This document shows positions 1 through 9,100 of a DNA stretch of 64,000 nt, in pieces (the stretch's first letter is position 1; each line of letters begins with the position of its first letter). The position numbers were made by a program, and so were the translations under genes. The DNA is from Brevibacterium aurantiacum. Lineage in GTDB: Bacteria; Actinomycetota; Actinomycetes; Actinomycetales; Brevibacteriaceae. The notes below the pieces were generated by a model, which ran no database searches, was not told where the DNA came from, and was given only the letters and a program-made list of their open reading frames with translations. The stretch spans positions 1 through 64,000 of the forward strand of contig NZ_FXZB01000008.1 in the NCBI RefSeq assembly GCF_900169065.1. Reading direction: 5' to 3'.

Positions 1-637
1 AGTCCGTGGACTCGGCATCTCCGACACTCATGGTCAGGATCTCCCGCCTGCCCTGTGATGAGACACCCGTGACCACAGCCACGGCCTGAGACACGACACG
101 ACCCCGGTGGCGGACATCGACATAGGTGGCGTCGACGAAGAGGTAGGGAAACCACGTGTGATCGAGTCGACGGGCCAGGAACTCGGCCACTGCCTCGTCG
201 ATGTCGGCACAGATCCGCGACACCGTCGACCGAGAGATCCCGGACTCGTTGCCCAAAGCACGCACAAGGTCATCGACCTTCCTCGTCGAGACTCCGTCGA
301 TCCAGGCCTGGCAGATGACGGCGTAGAGGGCCTTATCGACCCGCCGACGGGGATTGAGCAGGGACGGGAAGAACGAGCCTTTCCGTAGCTTCGGGATCGC
401 CAGGTCGACTTCTCCCGAGGGAGTTGCCAGGGTCTTCTTCCGCGACCCGTTACGGCGTGTTGAACGGTCTTCGCTGCGTTCGTAGCGGGCGGCACCGATC
501 GTGGCGGTGGCTTCGGCTTCGATGAGGTCCTGGAGGCCAGCTTGGAGCATTTGCCTAAACACGTCGGAGTGGGCGAGGTCAGGGTCGGTCAGGACTTGGT
601 TGATCAGGGTCGACACGGCAGAATTGGGGTCAGCCAT
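1..637 (-). CDS. IS256-family (Mutator-type) transposase, C-terminus missing at window edge
   Basis: About 212 codons of a DDE transposase are visible, starting at ATG 635-637 with an AAAGG ribosome site. The N-terminal helical part includes LIEAEATATIGAARYERSEDR and RNGSRKKTL, typical of this family. The catalytic core begins with VDATYVDVRHRGRVVSQA, whose Asp is the first acid of the DDE triad, and continues into the REILTMSVGDAEST block. The frame stays open to base 1, so the gene is cut by the window and not visibly broken. It cuts and pastes, or copies, its own element. Confidence 0.92.
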   Translation of the reverse strand, partial: MADPNSAVSTLINQVLTDPDLAHSDVFRQMLQAGLQDLIEAEATATIGAARYERSEDRSTRRNGSRKKTLATPSGEVDLAIPKLRKGSFFPSLLNPRRRVDKALYAVICQAWIDGVSTRKVDDLVRALGNESGISRSTVSRICADIDEAVAEFLARRLDHTWFPYLFVDATYVDVRHRGRVVSQAVAVVTGVSSQGRREILTMSVGDAESTD

Positions 638-691
638 CGTGGGATGCCTTTCGTGAGGTTCTTGGCGGAACTACTAGCGGGATCCCACGAT
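636..691 (-). promoter_or_regulatory. Hairpin over the transposase start codon
   Basis: A perfect 10-bp inverted repeat, ATCGTGGGAT (636-645) and ATCCCACGAT (682-691), encloses the ribosome site and includes part of the transposase ATG. A transcript entering from outside the element would fold and hide the start. A transcript starting inside the loop would lack the 5' arm and be translated. Several IS families use this device to avoid accidental transposase expression; its use here is inference. Confidence 0.5.
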
Positions 692-742
692 GGTTCTTCA
701 CATTTTTGGGGGTGAAGTCCCTGGTGGGAATGCCACCACTCT

Positions 743-3508
743 ATGGGACTCACCCTGACTGATCGCGAAGACTTCGAAGTCCGCGAGCGCGATTTCCGAC
801 TCCGCTGGCACCAAGCTCACGTCGCGCGCTTCAACACAGAAGTCAGAGGTGACGAAGAGTCGTGGCGCGACCGACGAATTGCTCCGCATGCTACCGAGGC
901 CCAGCCGTTTCTAGAATCTCTGCGTCGCTCTCGTGATCTCAGCGCGTTCCAGGCAGGGACTGATCGGTGGGTGCGTAGCTTCGATTCTGGCTTCGCTGGA
1001 GCAGCAGGACAGATGACGGTCAACCAAATCAATAAGATGTCTCCCGATCCAGACGAAGCGGTCACCGTACTGCTCAATGTCCTGTCGATACCTGCCGACC
1101 TCAACGACGCTATGCGAAAGATCCGACTCCTCGCCGATCATCTCCAGACAATTCGAGTTGGTTCGCACCCCAGCTCTAAGCGAGCTCCGTTCGTCGCGTC
1201 GTATTACTGGGGATTGGAAGGCCCTAAGCGCTGGCCTGTAGCCTGGCCCAAATCGACAGAATACGTCGAGTACTGCACCGGAATCTCCGACTACGAAGAC
1301 CAAGGCGATCGGTATGCAGATCTCTACCAATTCGCGATGAATCTTGATGGCGACCCACTTCGTTTCGAACAGGTCGCGGGATGGTGGGCTGATGAACGTC
1401 CCGTGATTATTGACGAGGTTCTCTGCGACCGCGCCGCACTACGTGAGGGAGCAAAGAAAGAAAGTGATGACCCCGCGCTCTACTTGGTCAATGCAAGAGC
1501 ACTAGTGGGCGTCGCCCAGCACATCGGATCGTCTCTAGAGTCAGTCGTTTCCGAAGCGACCGGTCGCACCCTGAAGGCACGAAAGCCCGCTCTGAAGTGG
1601 GATGAAACATGGCCGCGTGGAGATTTCTGGGTCGATTGGCGAGTTCCCGGCGCCTATGGATTGGCAGTTCGTATATGGCTTAACGGTCGTGGAGTCGCGA
1701 TTGGTCTAAGACCATATCCGGATGCAGAATCGCAGGCTACCGACAGGGCACTAGCTACGATCGACAGCCTTCCGGTACCAGGCTACGAAGTCCTTGCAGG
1801 CGGCGCATCACGCAACGGCCAGGATGTAGGCTTTTACGGTGGCGGCACCGGTGAAGTCATTTACGCCCGATGGTTCGACAGGACCAAATTCGCTTCACTG
1901 CATTTGCCGACTGAGATCCTGAAAGCAGCGAACGAATTGGCACCCCTCATGGCCAAATTGAATGGCGAAGTTGAGACTGCCGAAATCGATCACGAATTGA
2001 CCGATAAAGTAGCAGAATTTGTCTCCTCGACTGGCTACCCAACTCCAGGGCACGAACAGGACAAAGCTGACCGTCGTGATTTCGCCAAGCTTCTAGACCC
2101 CGACGAACTTGCGATCGCAGACCCAACAGATATACGTCGAATTTGGAATTCTGGACGCTACGGCAGCACCGGCCCAATGTCCACACTCAACACAAGCATT
2201 CGTGACGCAGACGACGCCGAACATCGTCGGATCATCGAAACGTTCTCATACATATGTTGGGGTGATGAACCACCAGCGAAACGCATCGACAGGGTCCTTG
2301 AGGACAGTGTGTTACGCGTCAGGGGGCTCGGTGAATCAGTCATAATGAAACTTCTCGCGATCACCCATCCTGAGCAGTTCATTACGGTCTATCCCTACGG
2401 TGGCCCGAAGGGAAAATTGAAGATGCTTAAGCTATTAGATCTTCCTACCCCAAATTCGGACTCTCGAGGACAGAGCCAAGTCGAATCCAACGATTCGCTA
2501 AGGTCATATCTTGATCGCTATTTTCCTGGAGATCCGTTGGCCGCCGGAGTCTTCCTCTACTGGCTTGCAGAACGCGATGTTGAACCAGTCACTGAACCTG
2601 ACGTTGACCCGCTAGATGAGCTAGCTGATGAGCTCCTAGTCGATCGTGAGTTCGTCGCCGATGTTGTAGCTCTCCTGGAGGACAAGAAGCAGGTCGTGTT
2701 CTATGGCCCACCTGGAACTGGAAAAACCTACTTCGCGCGCAAGTTGGCTGAAACACTAGTTAACGATACTGAGCGACGACCTATCGTTCAGTTCCACCCA
2801 TCGACCTCGTACGAGGACTTCTTCGAGGGTTATCGCCCAGATACAGATGCCAACGGAACGATGATTTACCGTTTACAGAAGGGACCGCTCGCGGAACTTG
2901 CGGCCCGCTCAAATGAAGCACCTGGTCGGCGCCATCTGATGATCATCGATGAGATCAACAGGGCCAATCTTCCCAAGGTTCTCGGCGAGCTGCTATTCCT
3001 CCTTGAGTACAGGGACACTCCAGTTCGCACTCTCTACCGGCCGGATGATCCGTTCGAACTCTCCAAGGACATTTGGTTCATCGGCACGATGAACACCGCA
3101 GATCGATCTGTCGCGCTAATCGATGCGGCTCTTCGCCGCCGGTTCCACTTTGTTCCATTTTTTCCGAACCAGGGACCGATGAGGGACCTCCTTGACCGCT
3201 GGCTCAGACGCGAGGGTGAGCCAGCCTGGGTAGGTGAGCTCGTTGCTCAGGTAAACGATGAGTTAGAACGCGCGCTAGGAGGCCCACACCTGCAACTTGG
3301 GCCCAGCCACTTCATGAAGCACGCCCTTGATCAGGAGGCAGTACGCCGCATCTGGCAGTACGATATTGAGCCTTTCATTGAGGACCAATTCTTCGGTGAT
3401 GCAACTCAAATCGAGTACTTCCGATTCCCGAAAGTCTGGAACAGATTTAAGTATCTGGCGGAGGAGTCCATCGACGAGACTCAGGACAGCGACGAGCGAG
3501 AGGACTGA
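743..3508 (+). CDS. mcrB: McrB-like AAA+ GTPase subunit of a modification-dependent restriction system
   Basis: The 921-residue protein has the motor of McrB near its C-terminus: Walker A GPPGTGKT (about 655-662), Walker B LMIIDEINRA (D736, E737) and the family signature MNTADRS (from about 783) followed by ALRRRFHF. McrB binds modified DNA, hydrolyses GTP and activates the nuclease McrC. The first 640 residues are far longer than the specificity part of E. coli McrB (459 aa in total) and should hold the DNA-recognition domain; I do not recognise its fold. mcrC follows after 5 bases. The only ATG is about 22 bases from the IS end, so the native promoter, and perhaps codons, may be lost. GC is lower than in neighbouring genes, suggesting transfer. 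Confidence 0.9.
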   Translation: MGLTLTDREDFEVRERDFRLRWHQAHVARFNTEVRGDEESWRDRRIAPHATEAQPFLESLRRSRDLSAFQAGTDRWVRSFDSGFAGAAGQMTVNQINKMSPDPDEAVTVLLNVLSIPADLNDAMRKIRLLADHLQTIRVGSHPSSKRAPFVASYYWGLEGPKRWPVAWPKSTEYVEYCTGISDYEDQGDRYADLYQFAMNLDGDPLRFEQVAGWWADERPVIIDEVLCDRAALREGAKKESDDPALYLVNARALVGVAQHIGSSLESVVSEATGRTLKARKPALKWDETWPRGDFWVDWRVPGAYGLAVRIWLNGRGVAIGLRPYPDAESQATDRALATIDSLPVPGYEVLAGGASRNGQDVGFYGGGTGEVIYARWFDRTKFASLHLPTEILKAANELAPLMAKLNGEVETAEIDHELTDKVAEFVSSTGYPTPGHEQDKADRRDFAKLLDPDELAIADPTDIRRIWNSGRYGSTGPMSTLNTSIRDADDAEHRRIIETFSYICWGDEPPAKRIDRVLEDSVLRVRGLGESVIMKLLAITHPEQFITVYPYGGPKGKLKMLKLLDLPTPNSDSRGQSQVESNDSLRSYLDRYFPGDPLAAGVFLYWLAERDVEPVTEPDVDPLDELADELLVDREFVADVVALLEDKKQVVFYGPPGTGKTYFARKLAETLVNDTERRPIVQFHPSTSYEDFFEGYRPDTDANGTMIYRLQKGPLAELAARSNEAPGRRHLMIIDEINRANLPKVLGELLFLLEYRDTPVRTLYRPDDPFELSKDIWFIGTMNTADRSVALIDAALRRRFHFVPFFPNQGPMRDLLDRWLRREGEPAWVGELVAQVNDELERALGGPHLQLGPSHFMKHALDQEAVRRIWQYDIEPFIEDQFFGDATQIEYFRFPKVWNRFKYLAEESIDETQDSDERED

Positions 3509-3513
3509 AGACC

Positions 3514-4704
3514 GTGCCGATTCTTTCAGAATACGGCTCAATCAACTTGAAGCTGAGCCGCGAGCAGGCAGCGAGCCTCCAGAGTACTGGTTATGTCGAA
3601 GTGGTGCCTGCTCTCGACGGTAGGTGGAAGGTTACTGCGTCGTCGTATGTCGGGTCTCTTGTGGTAGACGGAGTGGAACTCCTGATCCGCCCGAAGATCA
3701 ATCCTGAGAACCTCTTTCTTCTCTTAGAGCCCGGCCTGCCGCCGAACGCCTGGAGGAAGGAAGCTTTTTCCTATGACAGCACTTCCGACTTATTACCGTC
3801 AGTGGTTGCGTTCTTTGCGAGGACTGTCGAGACCACTCTCGGGCGAGGAATCCTCAGAGCCTACGAATCTCGACAAGAGCCACTGGTCGCATTACGAGGT
3901 CGGCTCGATGTGTCCCAGCAGTTCAAACGTGCAGGAGTCCTGACTCCCGTCTCGTGCACCTTCGATGATTTTTCAGAGGACATAGTCGAGAATCGAGTGA
4001 CTCGGGCAGCTTTACGGCTTGCATTACGCGTGCCAAGGGTGGATCCAGGCGAACGGCAACGACTGATGCGACAGCTCGTGGCGCTAGAAGGAGTGTCCGA
4101 CTCACCTGTGAATGCAAAAATGGTCGATTCCATCTACTTCACACGATTGAATCAGCACTATGAGCCAATGCTCGGATTAGCCCGCCTCATACTTTCCAAT
4201 CTCACCCTCACAGATGCAGGCGGTTCGACGTCCGCGTCGTCGTTCATGGTCGATATGAACGACCTGTTCCAGCGGTTTCTGACCGAACGTCTACGCAGAA
4301 CACTCCGTGGCAAAGTTGATGTCGTGGACGAACCGATAGTCCACCTAGATGCAGGGCAACAGGTCACAATGAGACCGGACCTCGAATTTCGCGACAGCGC
4401 AGGTCGAGCTCGGTACGTAGGCGATATTAAATACAAATTGGCTGAGAACGCCCGCGGCAGAAGCAACGACTATTACCAGCTACTCGCCTACACGACCGCA
4501 ATTGGCTTGCCCGAAGGCATGCTGATCTATTGCCGGCGTCAGGGCGACAGCGAACGTCGAACCGTGACAGTGACAAATGCTGGGAAGAGACTTGTCCTTC
4601 GATCAATCGACCTCACAGGGTCTCCAGAACAGGTCAATAAGGAGATCACCGCGCTGGCAGACGAGATCCGCAACGGCGCGAATCGCGCTCGACAATTTTA
4701 TTAG
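3514..4704 (+). CDS. mcrC: McrC-like nuclease subunit
   Basis: This 396-residue protein is encoded directly after mcrB (GTG start at 3514, GAGAGG upstream) and is the expected nuclease partner. The N-terminal part shows the beta-rich McrC module (IRPKINPENLF). The C-terminal part carries a PD-(D/E)XK nuclease motif: RPDLEF with D289, then GDIKYKL with D304 and K306. The usual family form is DAKYK, so the core is intact. With McrB it would cut DNA carrying modified cytosine, for example phage or foreign methylated DNA. Base composition is as low in GC as mcrB, so the two were probably acquired together. Confidence 0.9.
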   Translation: MPILSEYGSINLKLSREQAASLQSTGYVEVVPALDGRWKVTASSYVGSLVVDGVELLIRPKINPENLFLLLEPGLPPNAWRKEAFSYDSTSDLLPSVVAFFARTVETTLGRGILRAYESRQEPLVALRGRLDVSQQFKRAGVLTPVSCTFDDFSEDIVENRVTRAALRLALRVPRVDPGERQRLMRQLVALEGVSDSPVNAKMVDSIYFTRLNQHYEPMLGLARLILSNLTLTDAGGSTSASSFMVDMNDLFQRFLTERLRRTLRGKVDVVDEPIVHLDAGQQVTMRPDLEFRDSAGRARYVGDIKYKLAENARGRSNDYYQLLAYTTAIGLPEGMLIYCRRQGDSERRTVTVTNAGKRLVLRSIDLTGSPEQVNKEITALADEIRNGANRARQFY

Positions 4705-4754
4705 CAACAGTCAGAGTTTCAGGTGTGTGCAAAGCTAGAGTATCCAGGGAGAAC

Positions 4755-6116
4755 TTACCGACGCCCACCCCGCCAAACCCCACGAGTCTGCTCCGCCTCA
4801 TTCCCCACGGACAGATCAATCCCCTTCCGATCCTTCACCAGGGACACAGCGACCAGCGAGATCACGGACATCCCTACGAGGTAGATCGACACCGACGCCG
4901 TCGTACCCGTCGCCTGCAGCAGAGCCTGCGCAATCGTCGGTGCGAACGCCCCGCCGATCACGGCACCTAGCGCATAGGAGATCGCGACACCGCTGAACCG
5001 GATCGAGGCCGGGAACAGCTCCACGTAGAGCGCCGCCTGCGGACCGTACGACAGCCCCAGACCGATCGAGAAGATGCCCAGTGCCAGATACATCAAGCCG
5101 AGCGAACCTGTGTCGATGAGCCAGAACAGTGGGAACGCCGTGGCAATGAGAATGACGAAGCCACACACGTAGGTGCGAACCCGCCCGATCCGGTCGGCCA
5201 AATAGCCCGAGACAGCCGTCGACACCAGCCACACGAACGATCCGAAGGTGATCGCCAGCAGCACATCGGTCTGTGAGAATCCCACTCCATCGGTCGTCGC
5301 GTACTTCGTGACGAAGCCGCCGGTGGTCATGTACCCGCTGGCGTTGTTGCCGGCAAAGATCAGGGCAGCGACGATCACCAACGGCAGATGCCTCTTGAAT
5401 AGCACCAGGATCGGGGCCTTGCGTTTCGCGGACTCGACCTGGATCTCCTTGAACACGGGGGTGTCCTCCACCGACCGGCGCACCCAGTAGCCGACGCCGA
5501 TCAGCACGACCGAGAGCAGGAACGGAACCCTCCAGCCCCACTCCACGAACGCTTCTCCTGGCGAGATGACACCGGTCATCAGCGCGATGACGCCTGAGGA
5601 CAGCAGCATGCCCAGCGGCACTCCCAGCTGCGGATACGATCCGGCCCGCCCGCGCTTATCCGAGTCAGCATGTTCGACGGCGAGCAGTGCCGCACCGCCC
5701 CATTCGCCACCAGCCGAGAGCCCCTGGAGGATACGCAGCAGAATGAGGAGAACTGGCGCGGTCACACCGATCGTCTCGTACGTGGGGATGAGGCCGATGA
5801 GCGCCGTGGCCACTCCCATCGTCACCAGCGTGACGACGAGGATGAAACGCCGCCCCAGTTTGTCGCCGAAGTGACCTGACAGGAACGCCCCGACCGGTCG
5901 GAACAGGAAGGAGATGCCGATCGTCGCGAACGCGAGCAGCTGTCCGACGCCTTCCCCGGCAAGTGCGAAGTACAGCTGTGCGAAGACAAGCGCGGCCGCG
6001 GTCGAGTACGTGAAGTAGTCGTACCATTCGATCGTCGTCCCGATAAGAGAGGCGAACGCGACCCTCCGCTGATTCCTCTTCTGCGTCGGCGGCGTCATTT
6101 CGTGTGTGGCAGTCAT
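4755..6116 (-). CDS. MFS transporter, metabolite:H+ symporter (MHS) type
   Basis: The 453-residue, twelve-helix carrier has the MHS marks: IEWYDYFTYSTAAALVF in helix 1, GHFGDKLGRR (81-90) in the loop after helix 2, and QGLSAGGEWGGAALLAVEH (131-149). MHS carriers (ShiA and KgtP types) import organic and aromatic acids with protons. The start at 6116 is preferred because AAGGA lies just upstream and the protein begins at the conserved N-terminus; an upstream in-frame ATG would extend into the preceding gene. It follows the P450 fusion gene by 47 bases on the same strand, so it probably imports that enzyme's substrate. Confidence 0.88.
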   Translation of the reverse strand: MTATHEMTPPTQKRNQRRVAFASLIGTTIEWYDYFTYSTAAALVFAQLYFALAGEGVGQLLAFATIGISFLFRPVGAFLSGHFGDKLGRRFILVVTLVTMGVATALIGLIPTYETIGVTAPVLLILLRILQGLSAGGEWGGAALLAVEHADSDKRGRAGSYPQLGVPLGMLLSSGVIALMTGVISPGEAFVEWGWRVPFLLSVVLIGVGYWVRRSVEDTPVFKEIQVESAKRKAPILVLFKRHLPLVIVAALIFAGNNASGYMTTGGFVTKYATTDGVGFSQTDVLLAITFGSFVWLVSTAVSGYLADRIGRVRTYVCGFVILIATAFPLFWLIDTGSLGLMYLALGIFSIGLGLSYGPQAALYVELFPASIRFSGVAISYALGAVIGGAFAPTIAQALLQATGTTASVSIYLVGMSVISLVAVSLVKDRKGIDLSVGNEAEQTRGVWRGGRR

Positions 6117-6163
6117 GAGAACGTCCTTGTTCAGTCGTGATGAGTTGATGTCAGTGCAGTCGG

Positions 6164-9100
6164 TCAGGCAGGTGAGAGCTCCGTGGTCAGGTTCGTCAGC
6201 ACCCCTTGAGCCCATTCGCTGGCGGCCTCCGATGCGGGCACGGGTCCTCCGGCGTCGTGGCGACCGTATTCGCCCACCCGGGTGGCGCCGCGAGCCTCGA
6301 GCGCTTCGGTGAGGAGCTCGCTGCCGCGCGAGTACGTCTTCGTGTAACTGGCATCGCCCATCCCGAACACGGCGAACCTCACTCCCCCGAGGTCGACGTC
6401 CGTCTCTTTCAGCTCGCCGTGGAATCGTGTGGCCGAGCTCGGAACGTCACCGTCCCCATACGTCGAACTCACGAGCAGGTAGAACCGCTCCGGGTCCAGG
6501 TCCCCCGGAGATATCGTTGCCAGGTCGGAGATCTCCAGGTCCGAACGCTCCCCCAGGAACTTGCCGAGTTCCTCTGCGACGAGTTCTGCGTTGCCTGATT
6601 CCGTGCCGAAGAGGATGGTCACCGGCACTCCCGGCGCCAGTTCCTTCGCAGCACTCCCCGAGGCGACCGTGATCTGCTCGTCGAGACTGGCGTCCCGTGC
6701 GGCGTCCAGCAGCTCCGAGCGAGTCCTGATCTTCGCGCGGCATCGTCCGGCACCAGCGCCGAGGCGCTCCTTGAGGTCGATCCGACGCCACCCGTTGAAG
6801 TCGGTGGCGTTCTCATGCGGGTCGATGCCTGCCGCACCGGTCGAGATCGACCCGGCGGCCACCTCGGCAGCAATCGTCGCGGCCAACGTGCGAGCGTCAG
6901 TGCGCTGGTCAGGGATGGTGCCGCGGCCGTTGCCCTTGAGCCAGCCGATGGCGAAGAGGCCGTCGCTGATCTTCCCGTCTGCGGGGATGGGTGAGACCGG
7001 GCAGATGCCCTGCTTCGCGACCGACATCGGGTCGCGGACGAAGCCGATGGCGGTGATGACCGAGTCCACGTCGAGGTGGACCGCCTCACCGTCGTGAGTG
7101 AAGTCGAGGCCGCCGACAGCACCGGCCGATTCCGACGACGAAGCACCGCCGACAGAAGACCCGGTGATATGCTCCGGGCTGCTCGCGAACCACCAGTGCA
7201 GCTCGATCTCCTTCGCCGAGGCATCGCCCTGATCCGAGGCAGCACCCACCCGACTCTCCGGGTCGAGCAGACCGCGCAGCGCGTCGAGCTTCGCGTCCTT
7301 GCCGACGGGAACCGCGTCAAGGTCGACCCCGTGGAGCACATGGGTCAGCCCCGGCACGCGGGCGAGCTCACGGATCATGACGGGGTCGAACTTCGCAGCA
7401 CTCGGTTCGGAGCGGCCGATGATGTCGATGCGGGCGATGTCGCTGCGCAGGGATCCGTGGATGAGGTCATCGATGTCGCTGCCCTCCAGCGTCTCCGACC
7501 GGCAGGTGAGCAGGCGGAGGATGTCGATGGCGACGTTGCCCTGCCCGACGACGGCCACTCGCGATCCGAGCACCATCGGCGCTACTTCGGAAGCACCTGT
7601 CTCCGCTTCGTCGGGGTGGCCGTTGAGCAGTCGGGTGATGGTGCCGGCTCGGTAGACGTGGTTGAGCTTGGTTCCGGGGATGTCGAGGAGACGGTCGTGG
7701 TTGAGACCGCTTGCGAGGACCACTGCGTCGTAGTTGGCTTTGAGTTCGTCCATGGTCACGTCGCTGCCCAGATCGGTGTTGCCGATGAACCTCGCCCGGG
7801 TATCGGCGAAGAGGCGGTCGAATTGTGCGGCGACGGATTTGGTGCCCTGGTGGTCGGCGGCGACGCCGTAGCGCAGCAGTCCGTAGGGCACGGGCAACCG
7901 GTCGTAGACGTCGGCGGTGGACCCGGGCACCTGGCGCAGAATCTCCTTCGCGCTGAAGCAGCCGGCCGGTCCGGCACCGATGACCGCAACTTTCGGTCCT
8001 GTGCCCTCGGAGGATGGGGCATCTCCCGCCGAGGCGGCTCCCCCACTGACCGCGACCCCGTAATTGGGTGTGGCGCTGGCCTTGGACCAGGTGACGGGGA
8101 GGTTGAGCATTCCGCGGAAGACCCAGCCGCCTACGCGGGTTTCCCGGGTCTCATCGATGGCGAGACCGTCGAGGCTGTTGAAAAGCAGTGGCAGGGCCAC
8201 CTCGGCGATTTCGGCACGGGCGGCCCAGTTGCCCAGGCACACGTGGACGCCCTTGCTGAAGGCCAGGTGGGGTTTGGCCTCGCGGTGGATGTCGAACTGA
8301 TCGGCCCGGTCCCAGATGGTTTCGTCCCGGTTGGCCGAGAGCACGCAGATGCCCAGCTTCGCGCCGGCGGGCAGGTGGGTGCCGGCGAGCACGGTGTCCT
8401 GGGTGGTCTGGCGGGAGTACATGCCGATGGGGGCGATCCAGCGGATGGTCTCCTCGAACACGGTCGGCCACAGGCCGGGGTTGGCGATGGCGGCGGTGCG
8501 CTGTTCGGGGTGGTCGAACATGGCCAAGGCTGCCACACCCAGGGCGTCACGGGGTTCGTTGAGTCCCCCGCCGATGGTCATCTTGATGTTCGCGCGGATC
8601 TGTTCGATCGGCATCGCTTCGCCGGGCATGGACAGGAGCCTAGAGATGAGCGAGTCATCGCGGTGTGTCAGGTGGTATTCGAGCATCTCGTCAAGTGCCG
8701 CATCGACCTCATCGAAGGACCGCTTCCCCTTCGCCCAGACGTCCGGATCATCGGCATAGTTGCCGGTGGCGTCGATCATCGTCTGCGACCAGCGCTGGAG
8801 GTCGGATTGCTCGGCGTTGTAGAGGCCCAGCATGCGACGCAGGGTCTCTGCGGCATAAGGTGCGGCGAAATCCCAGATGAGGTCGGCGCCAGGGCCTTTG
8901 TCGATGAGCTTGCCCAGAAGGTCCTCGGCGACCTCGCGGTACATGCTCGTCCACACGCGTTTGACATAGCCAGGTTTGAGAACCGGCTGCCAGGCTCGAC
9001 GCTGTTCGTAATGTTCGGGGTCGTCGCGGCGGAGCATCGAGTGGCCCATGGCGCGTATCTGCAGGGAGCCCTCTTCATCTGCGGAGAAGATCTCCTGATC

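Larger units (their letters stand above)
1..720 (-). mobile_element. IS256-family insertion sequence, 5' part only
   Basis: This is the upstream end of an insertion sequence whose transposase reads leftwards off the window edge. The element contains the transposase N-terminal half and about 80 bases of leader. The outer end is probably near position 720, because the leader closes with a CTTCAC (696-701) ... GTGAAG (712-717) arrangement typical of terminal repeats of this family. The other end lies outside the window, so neither terminal repeat pairing nor target duplication can be checked. The following gene starts only about 22 bases further on. Confidence 0.8.
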
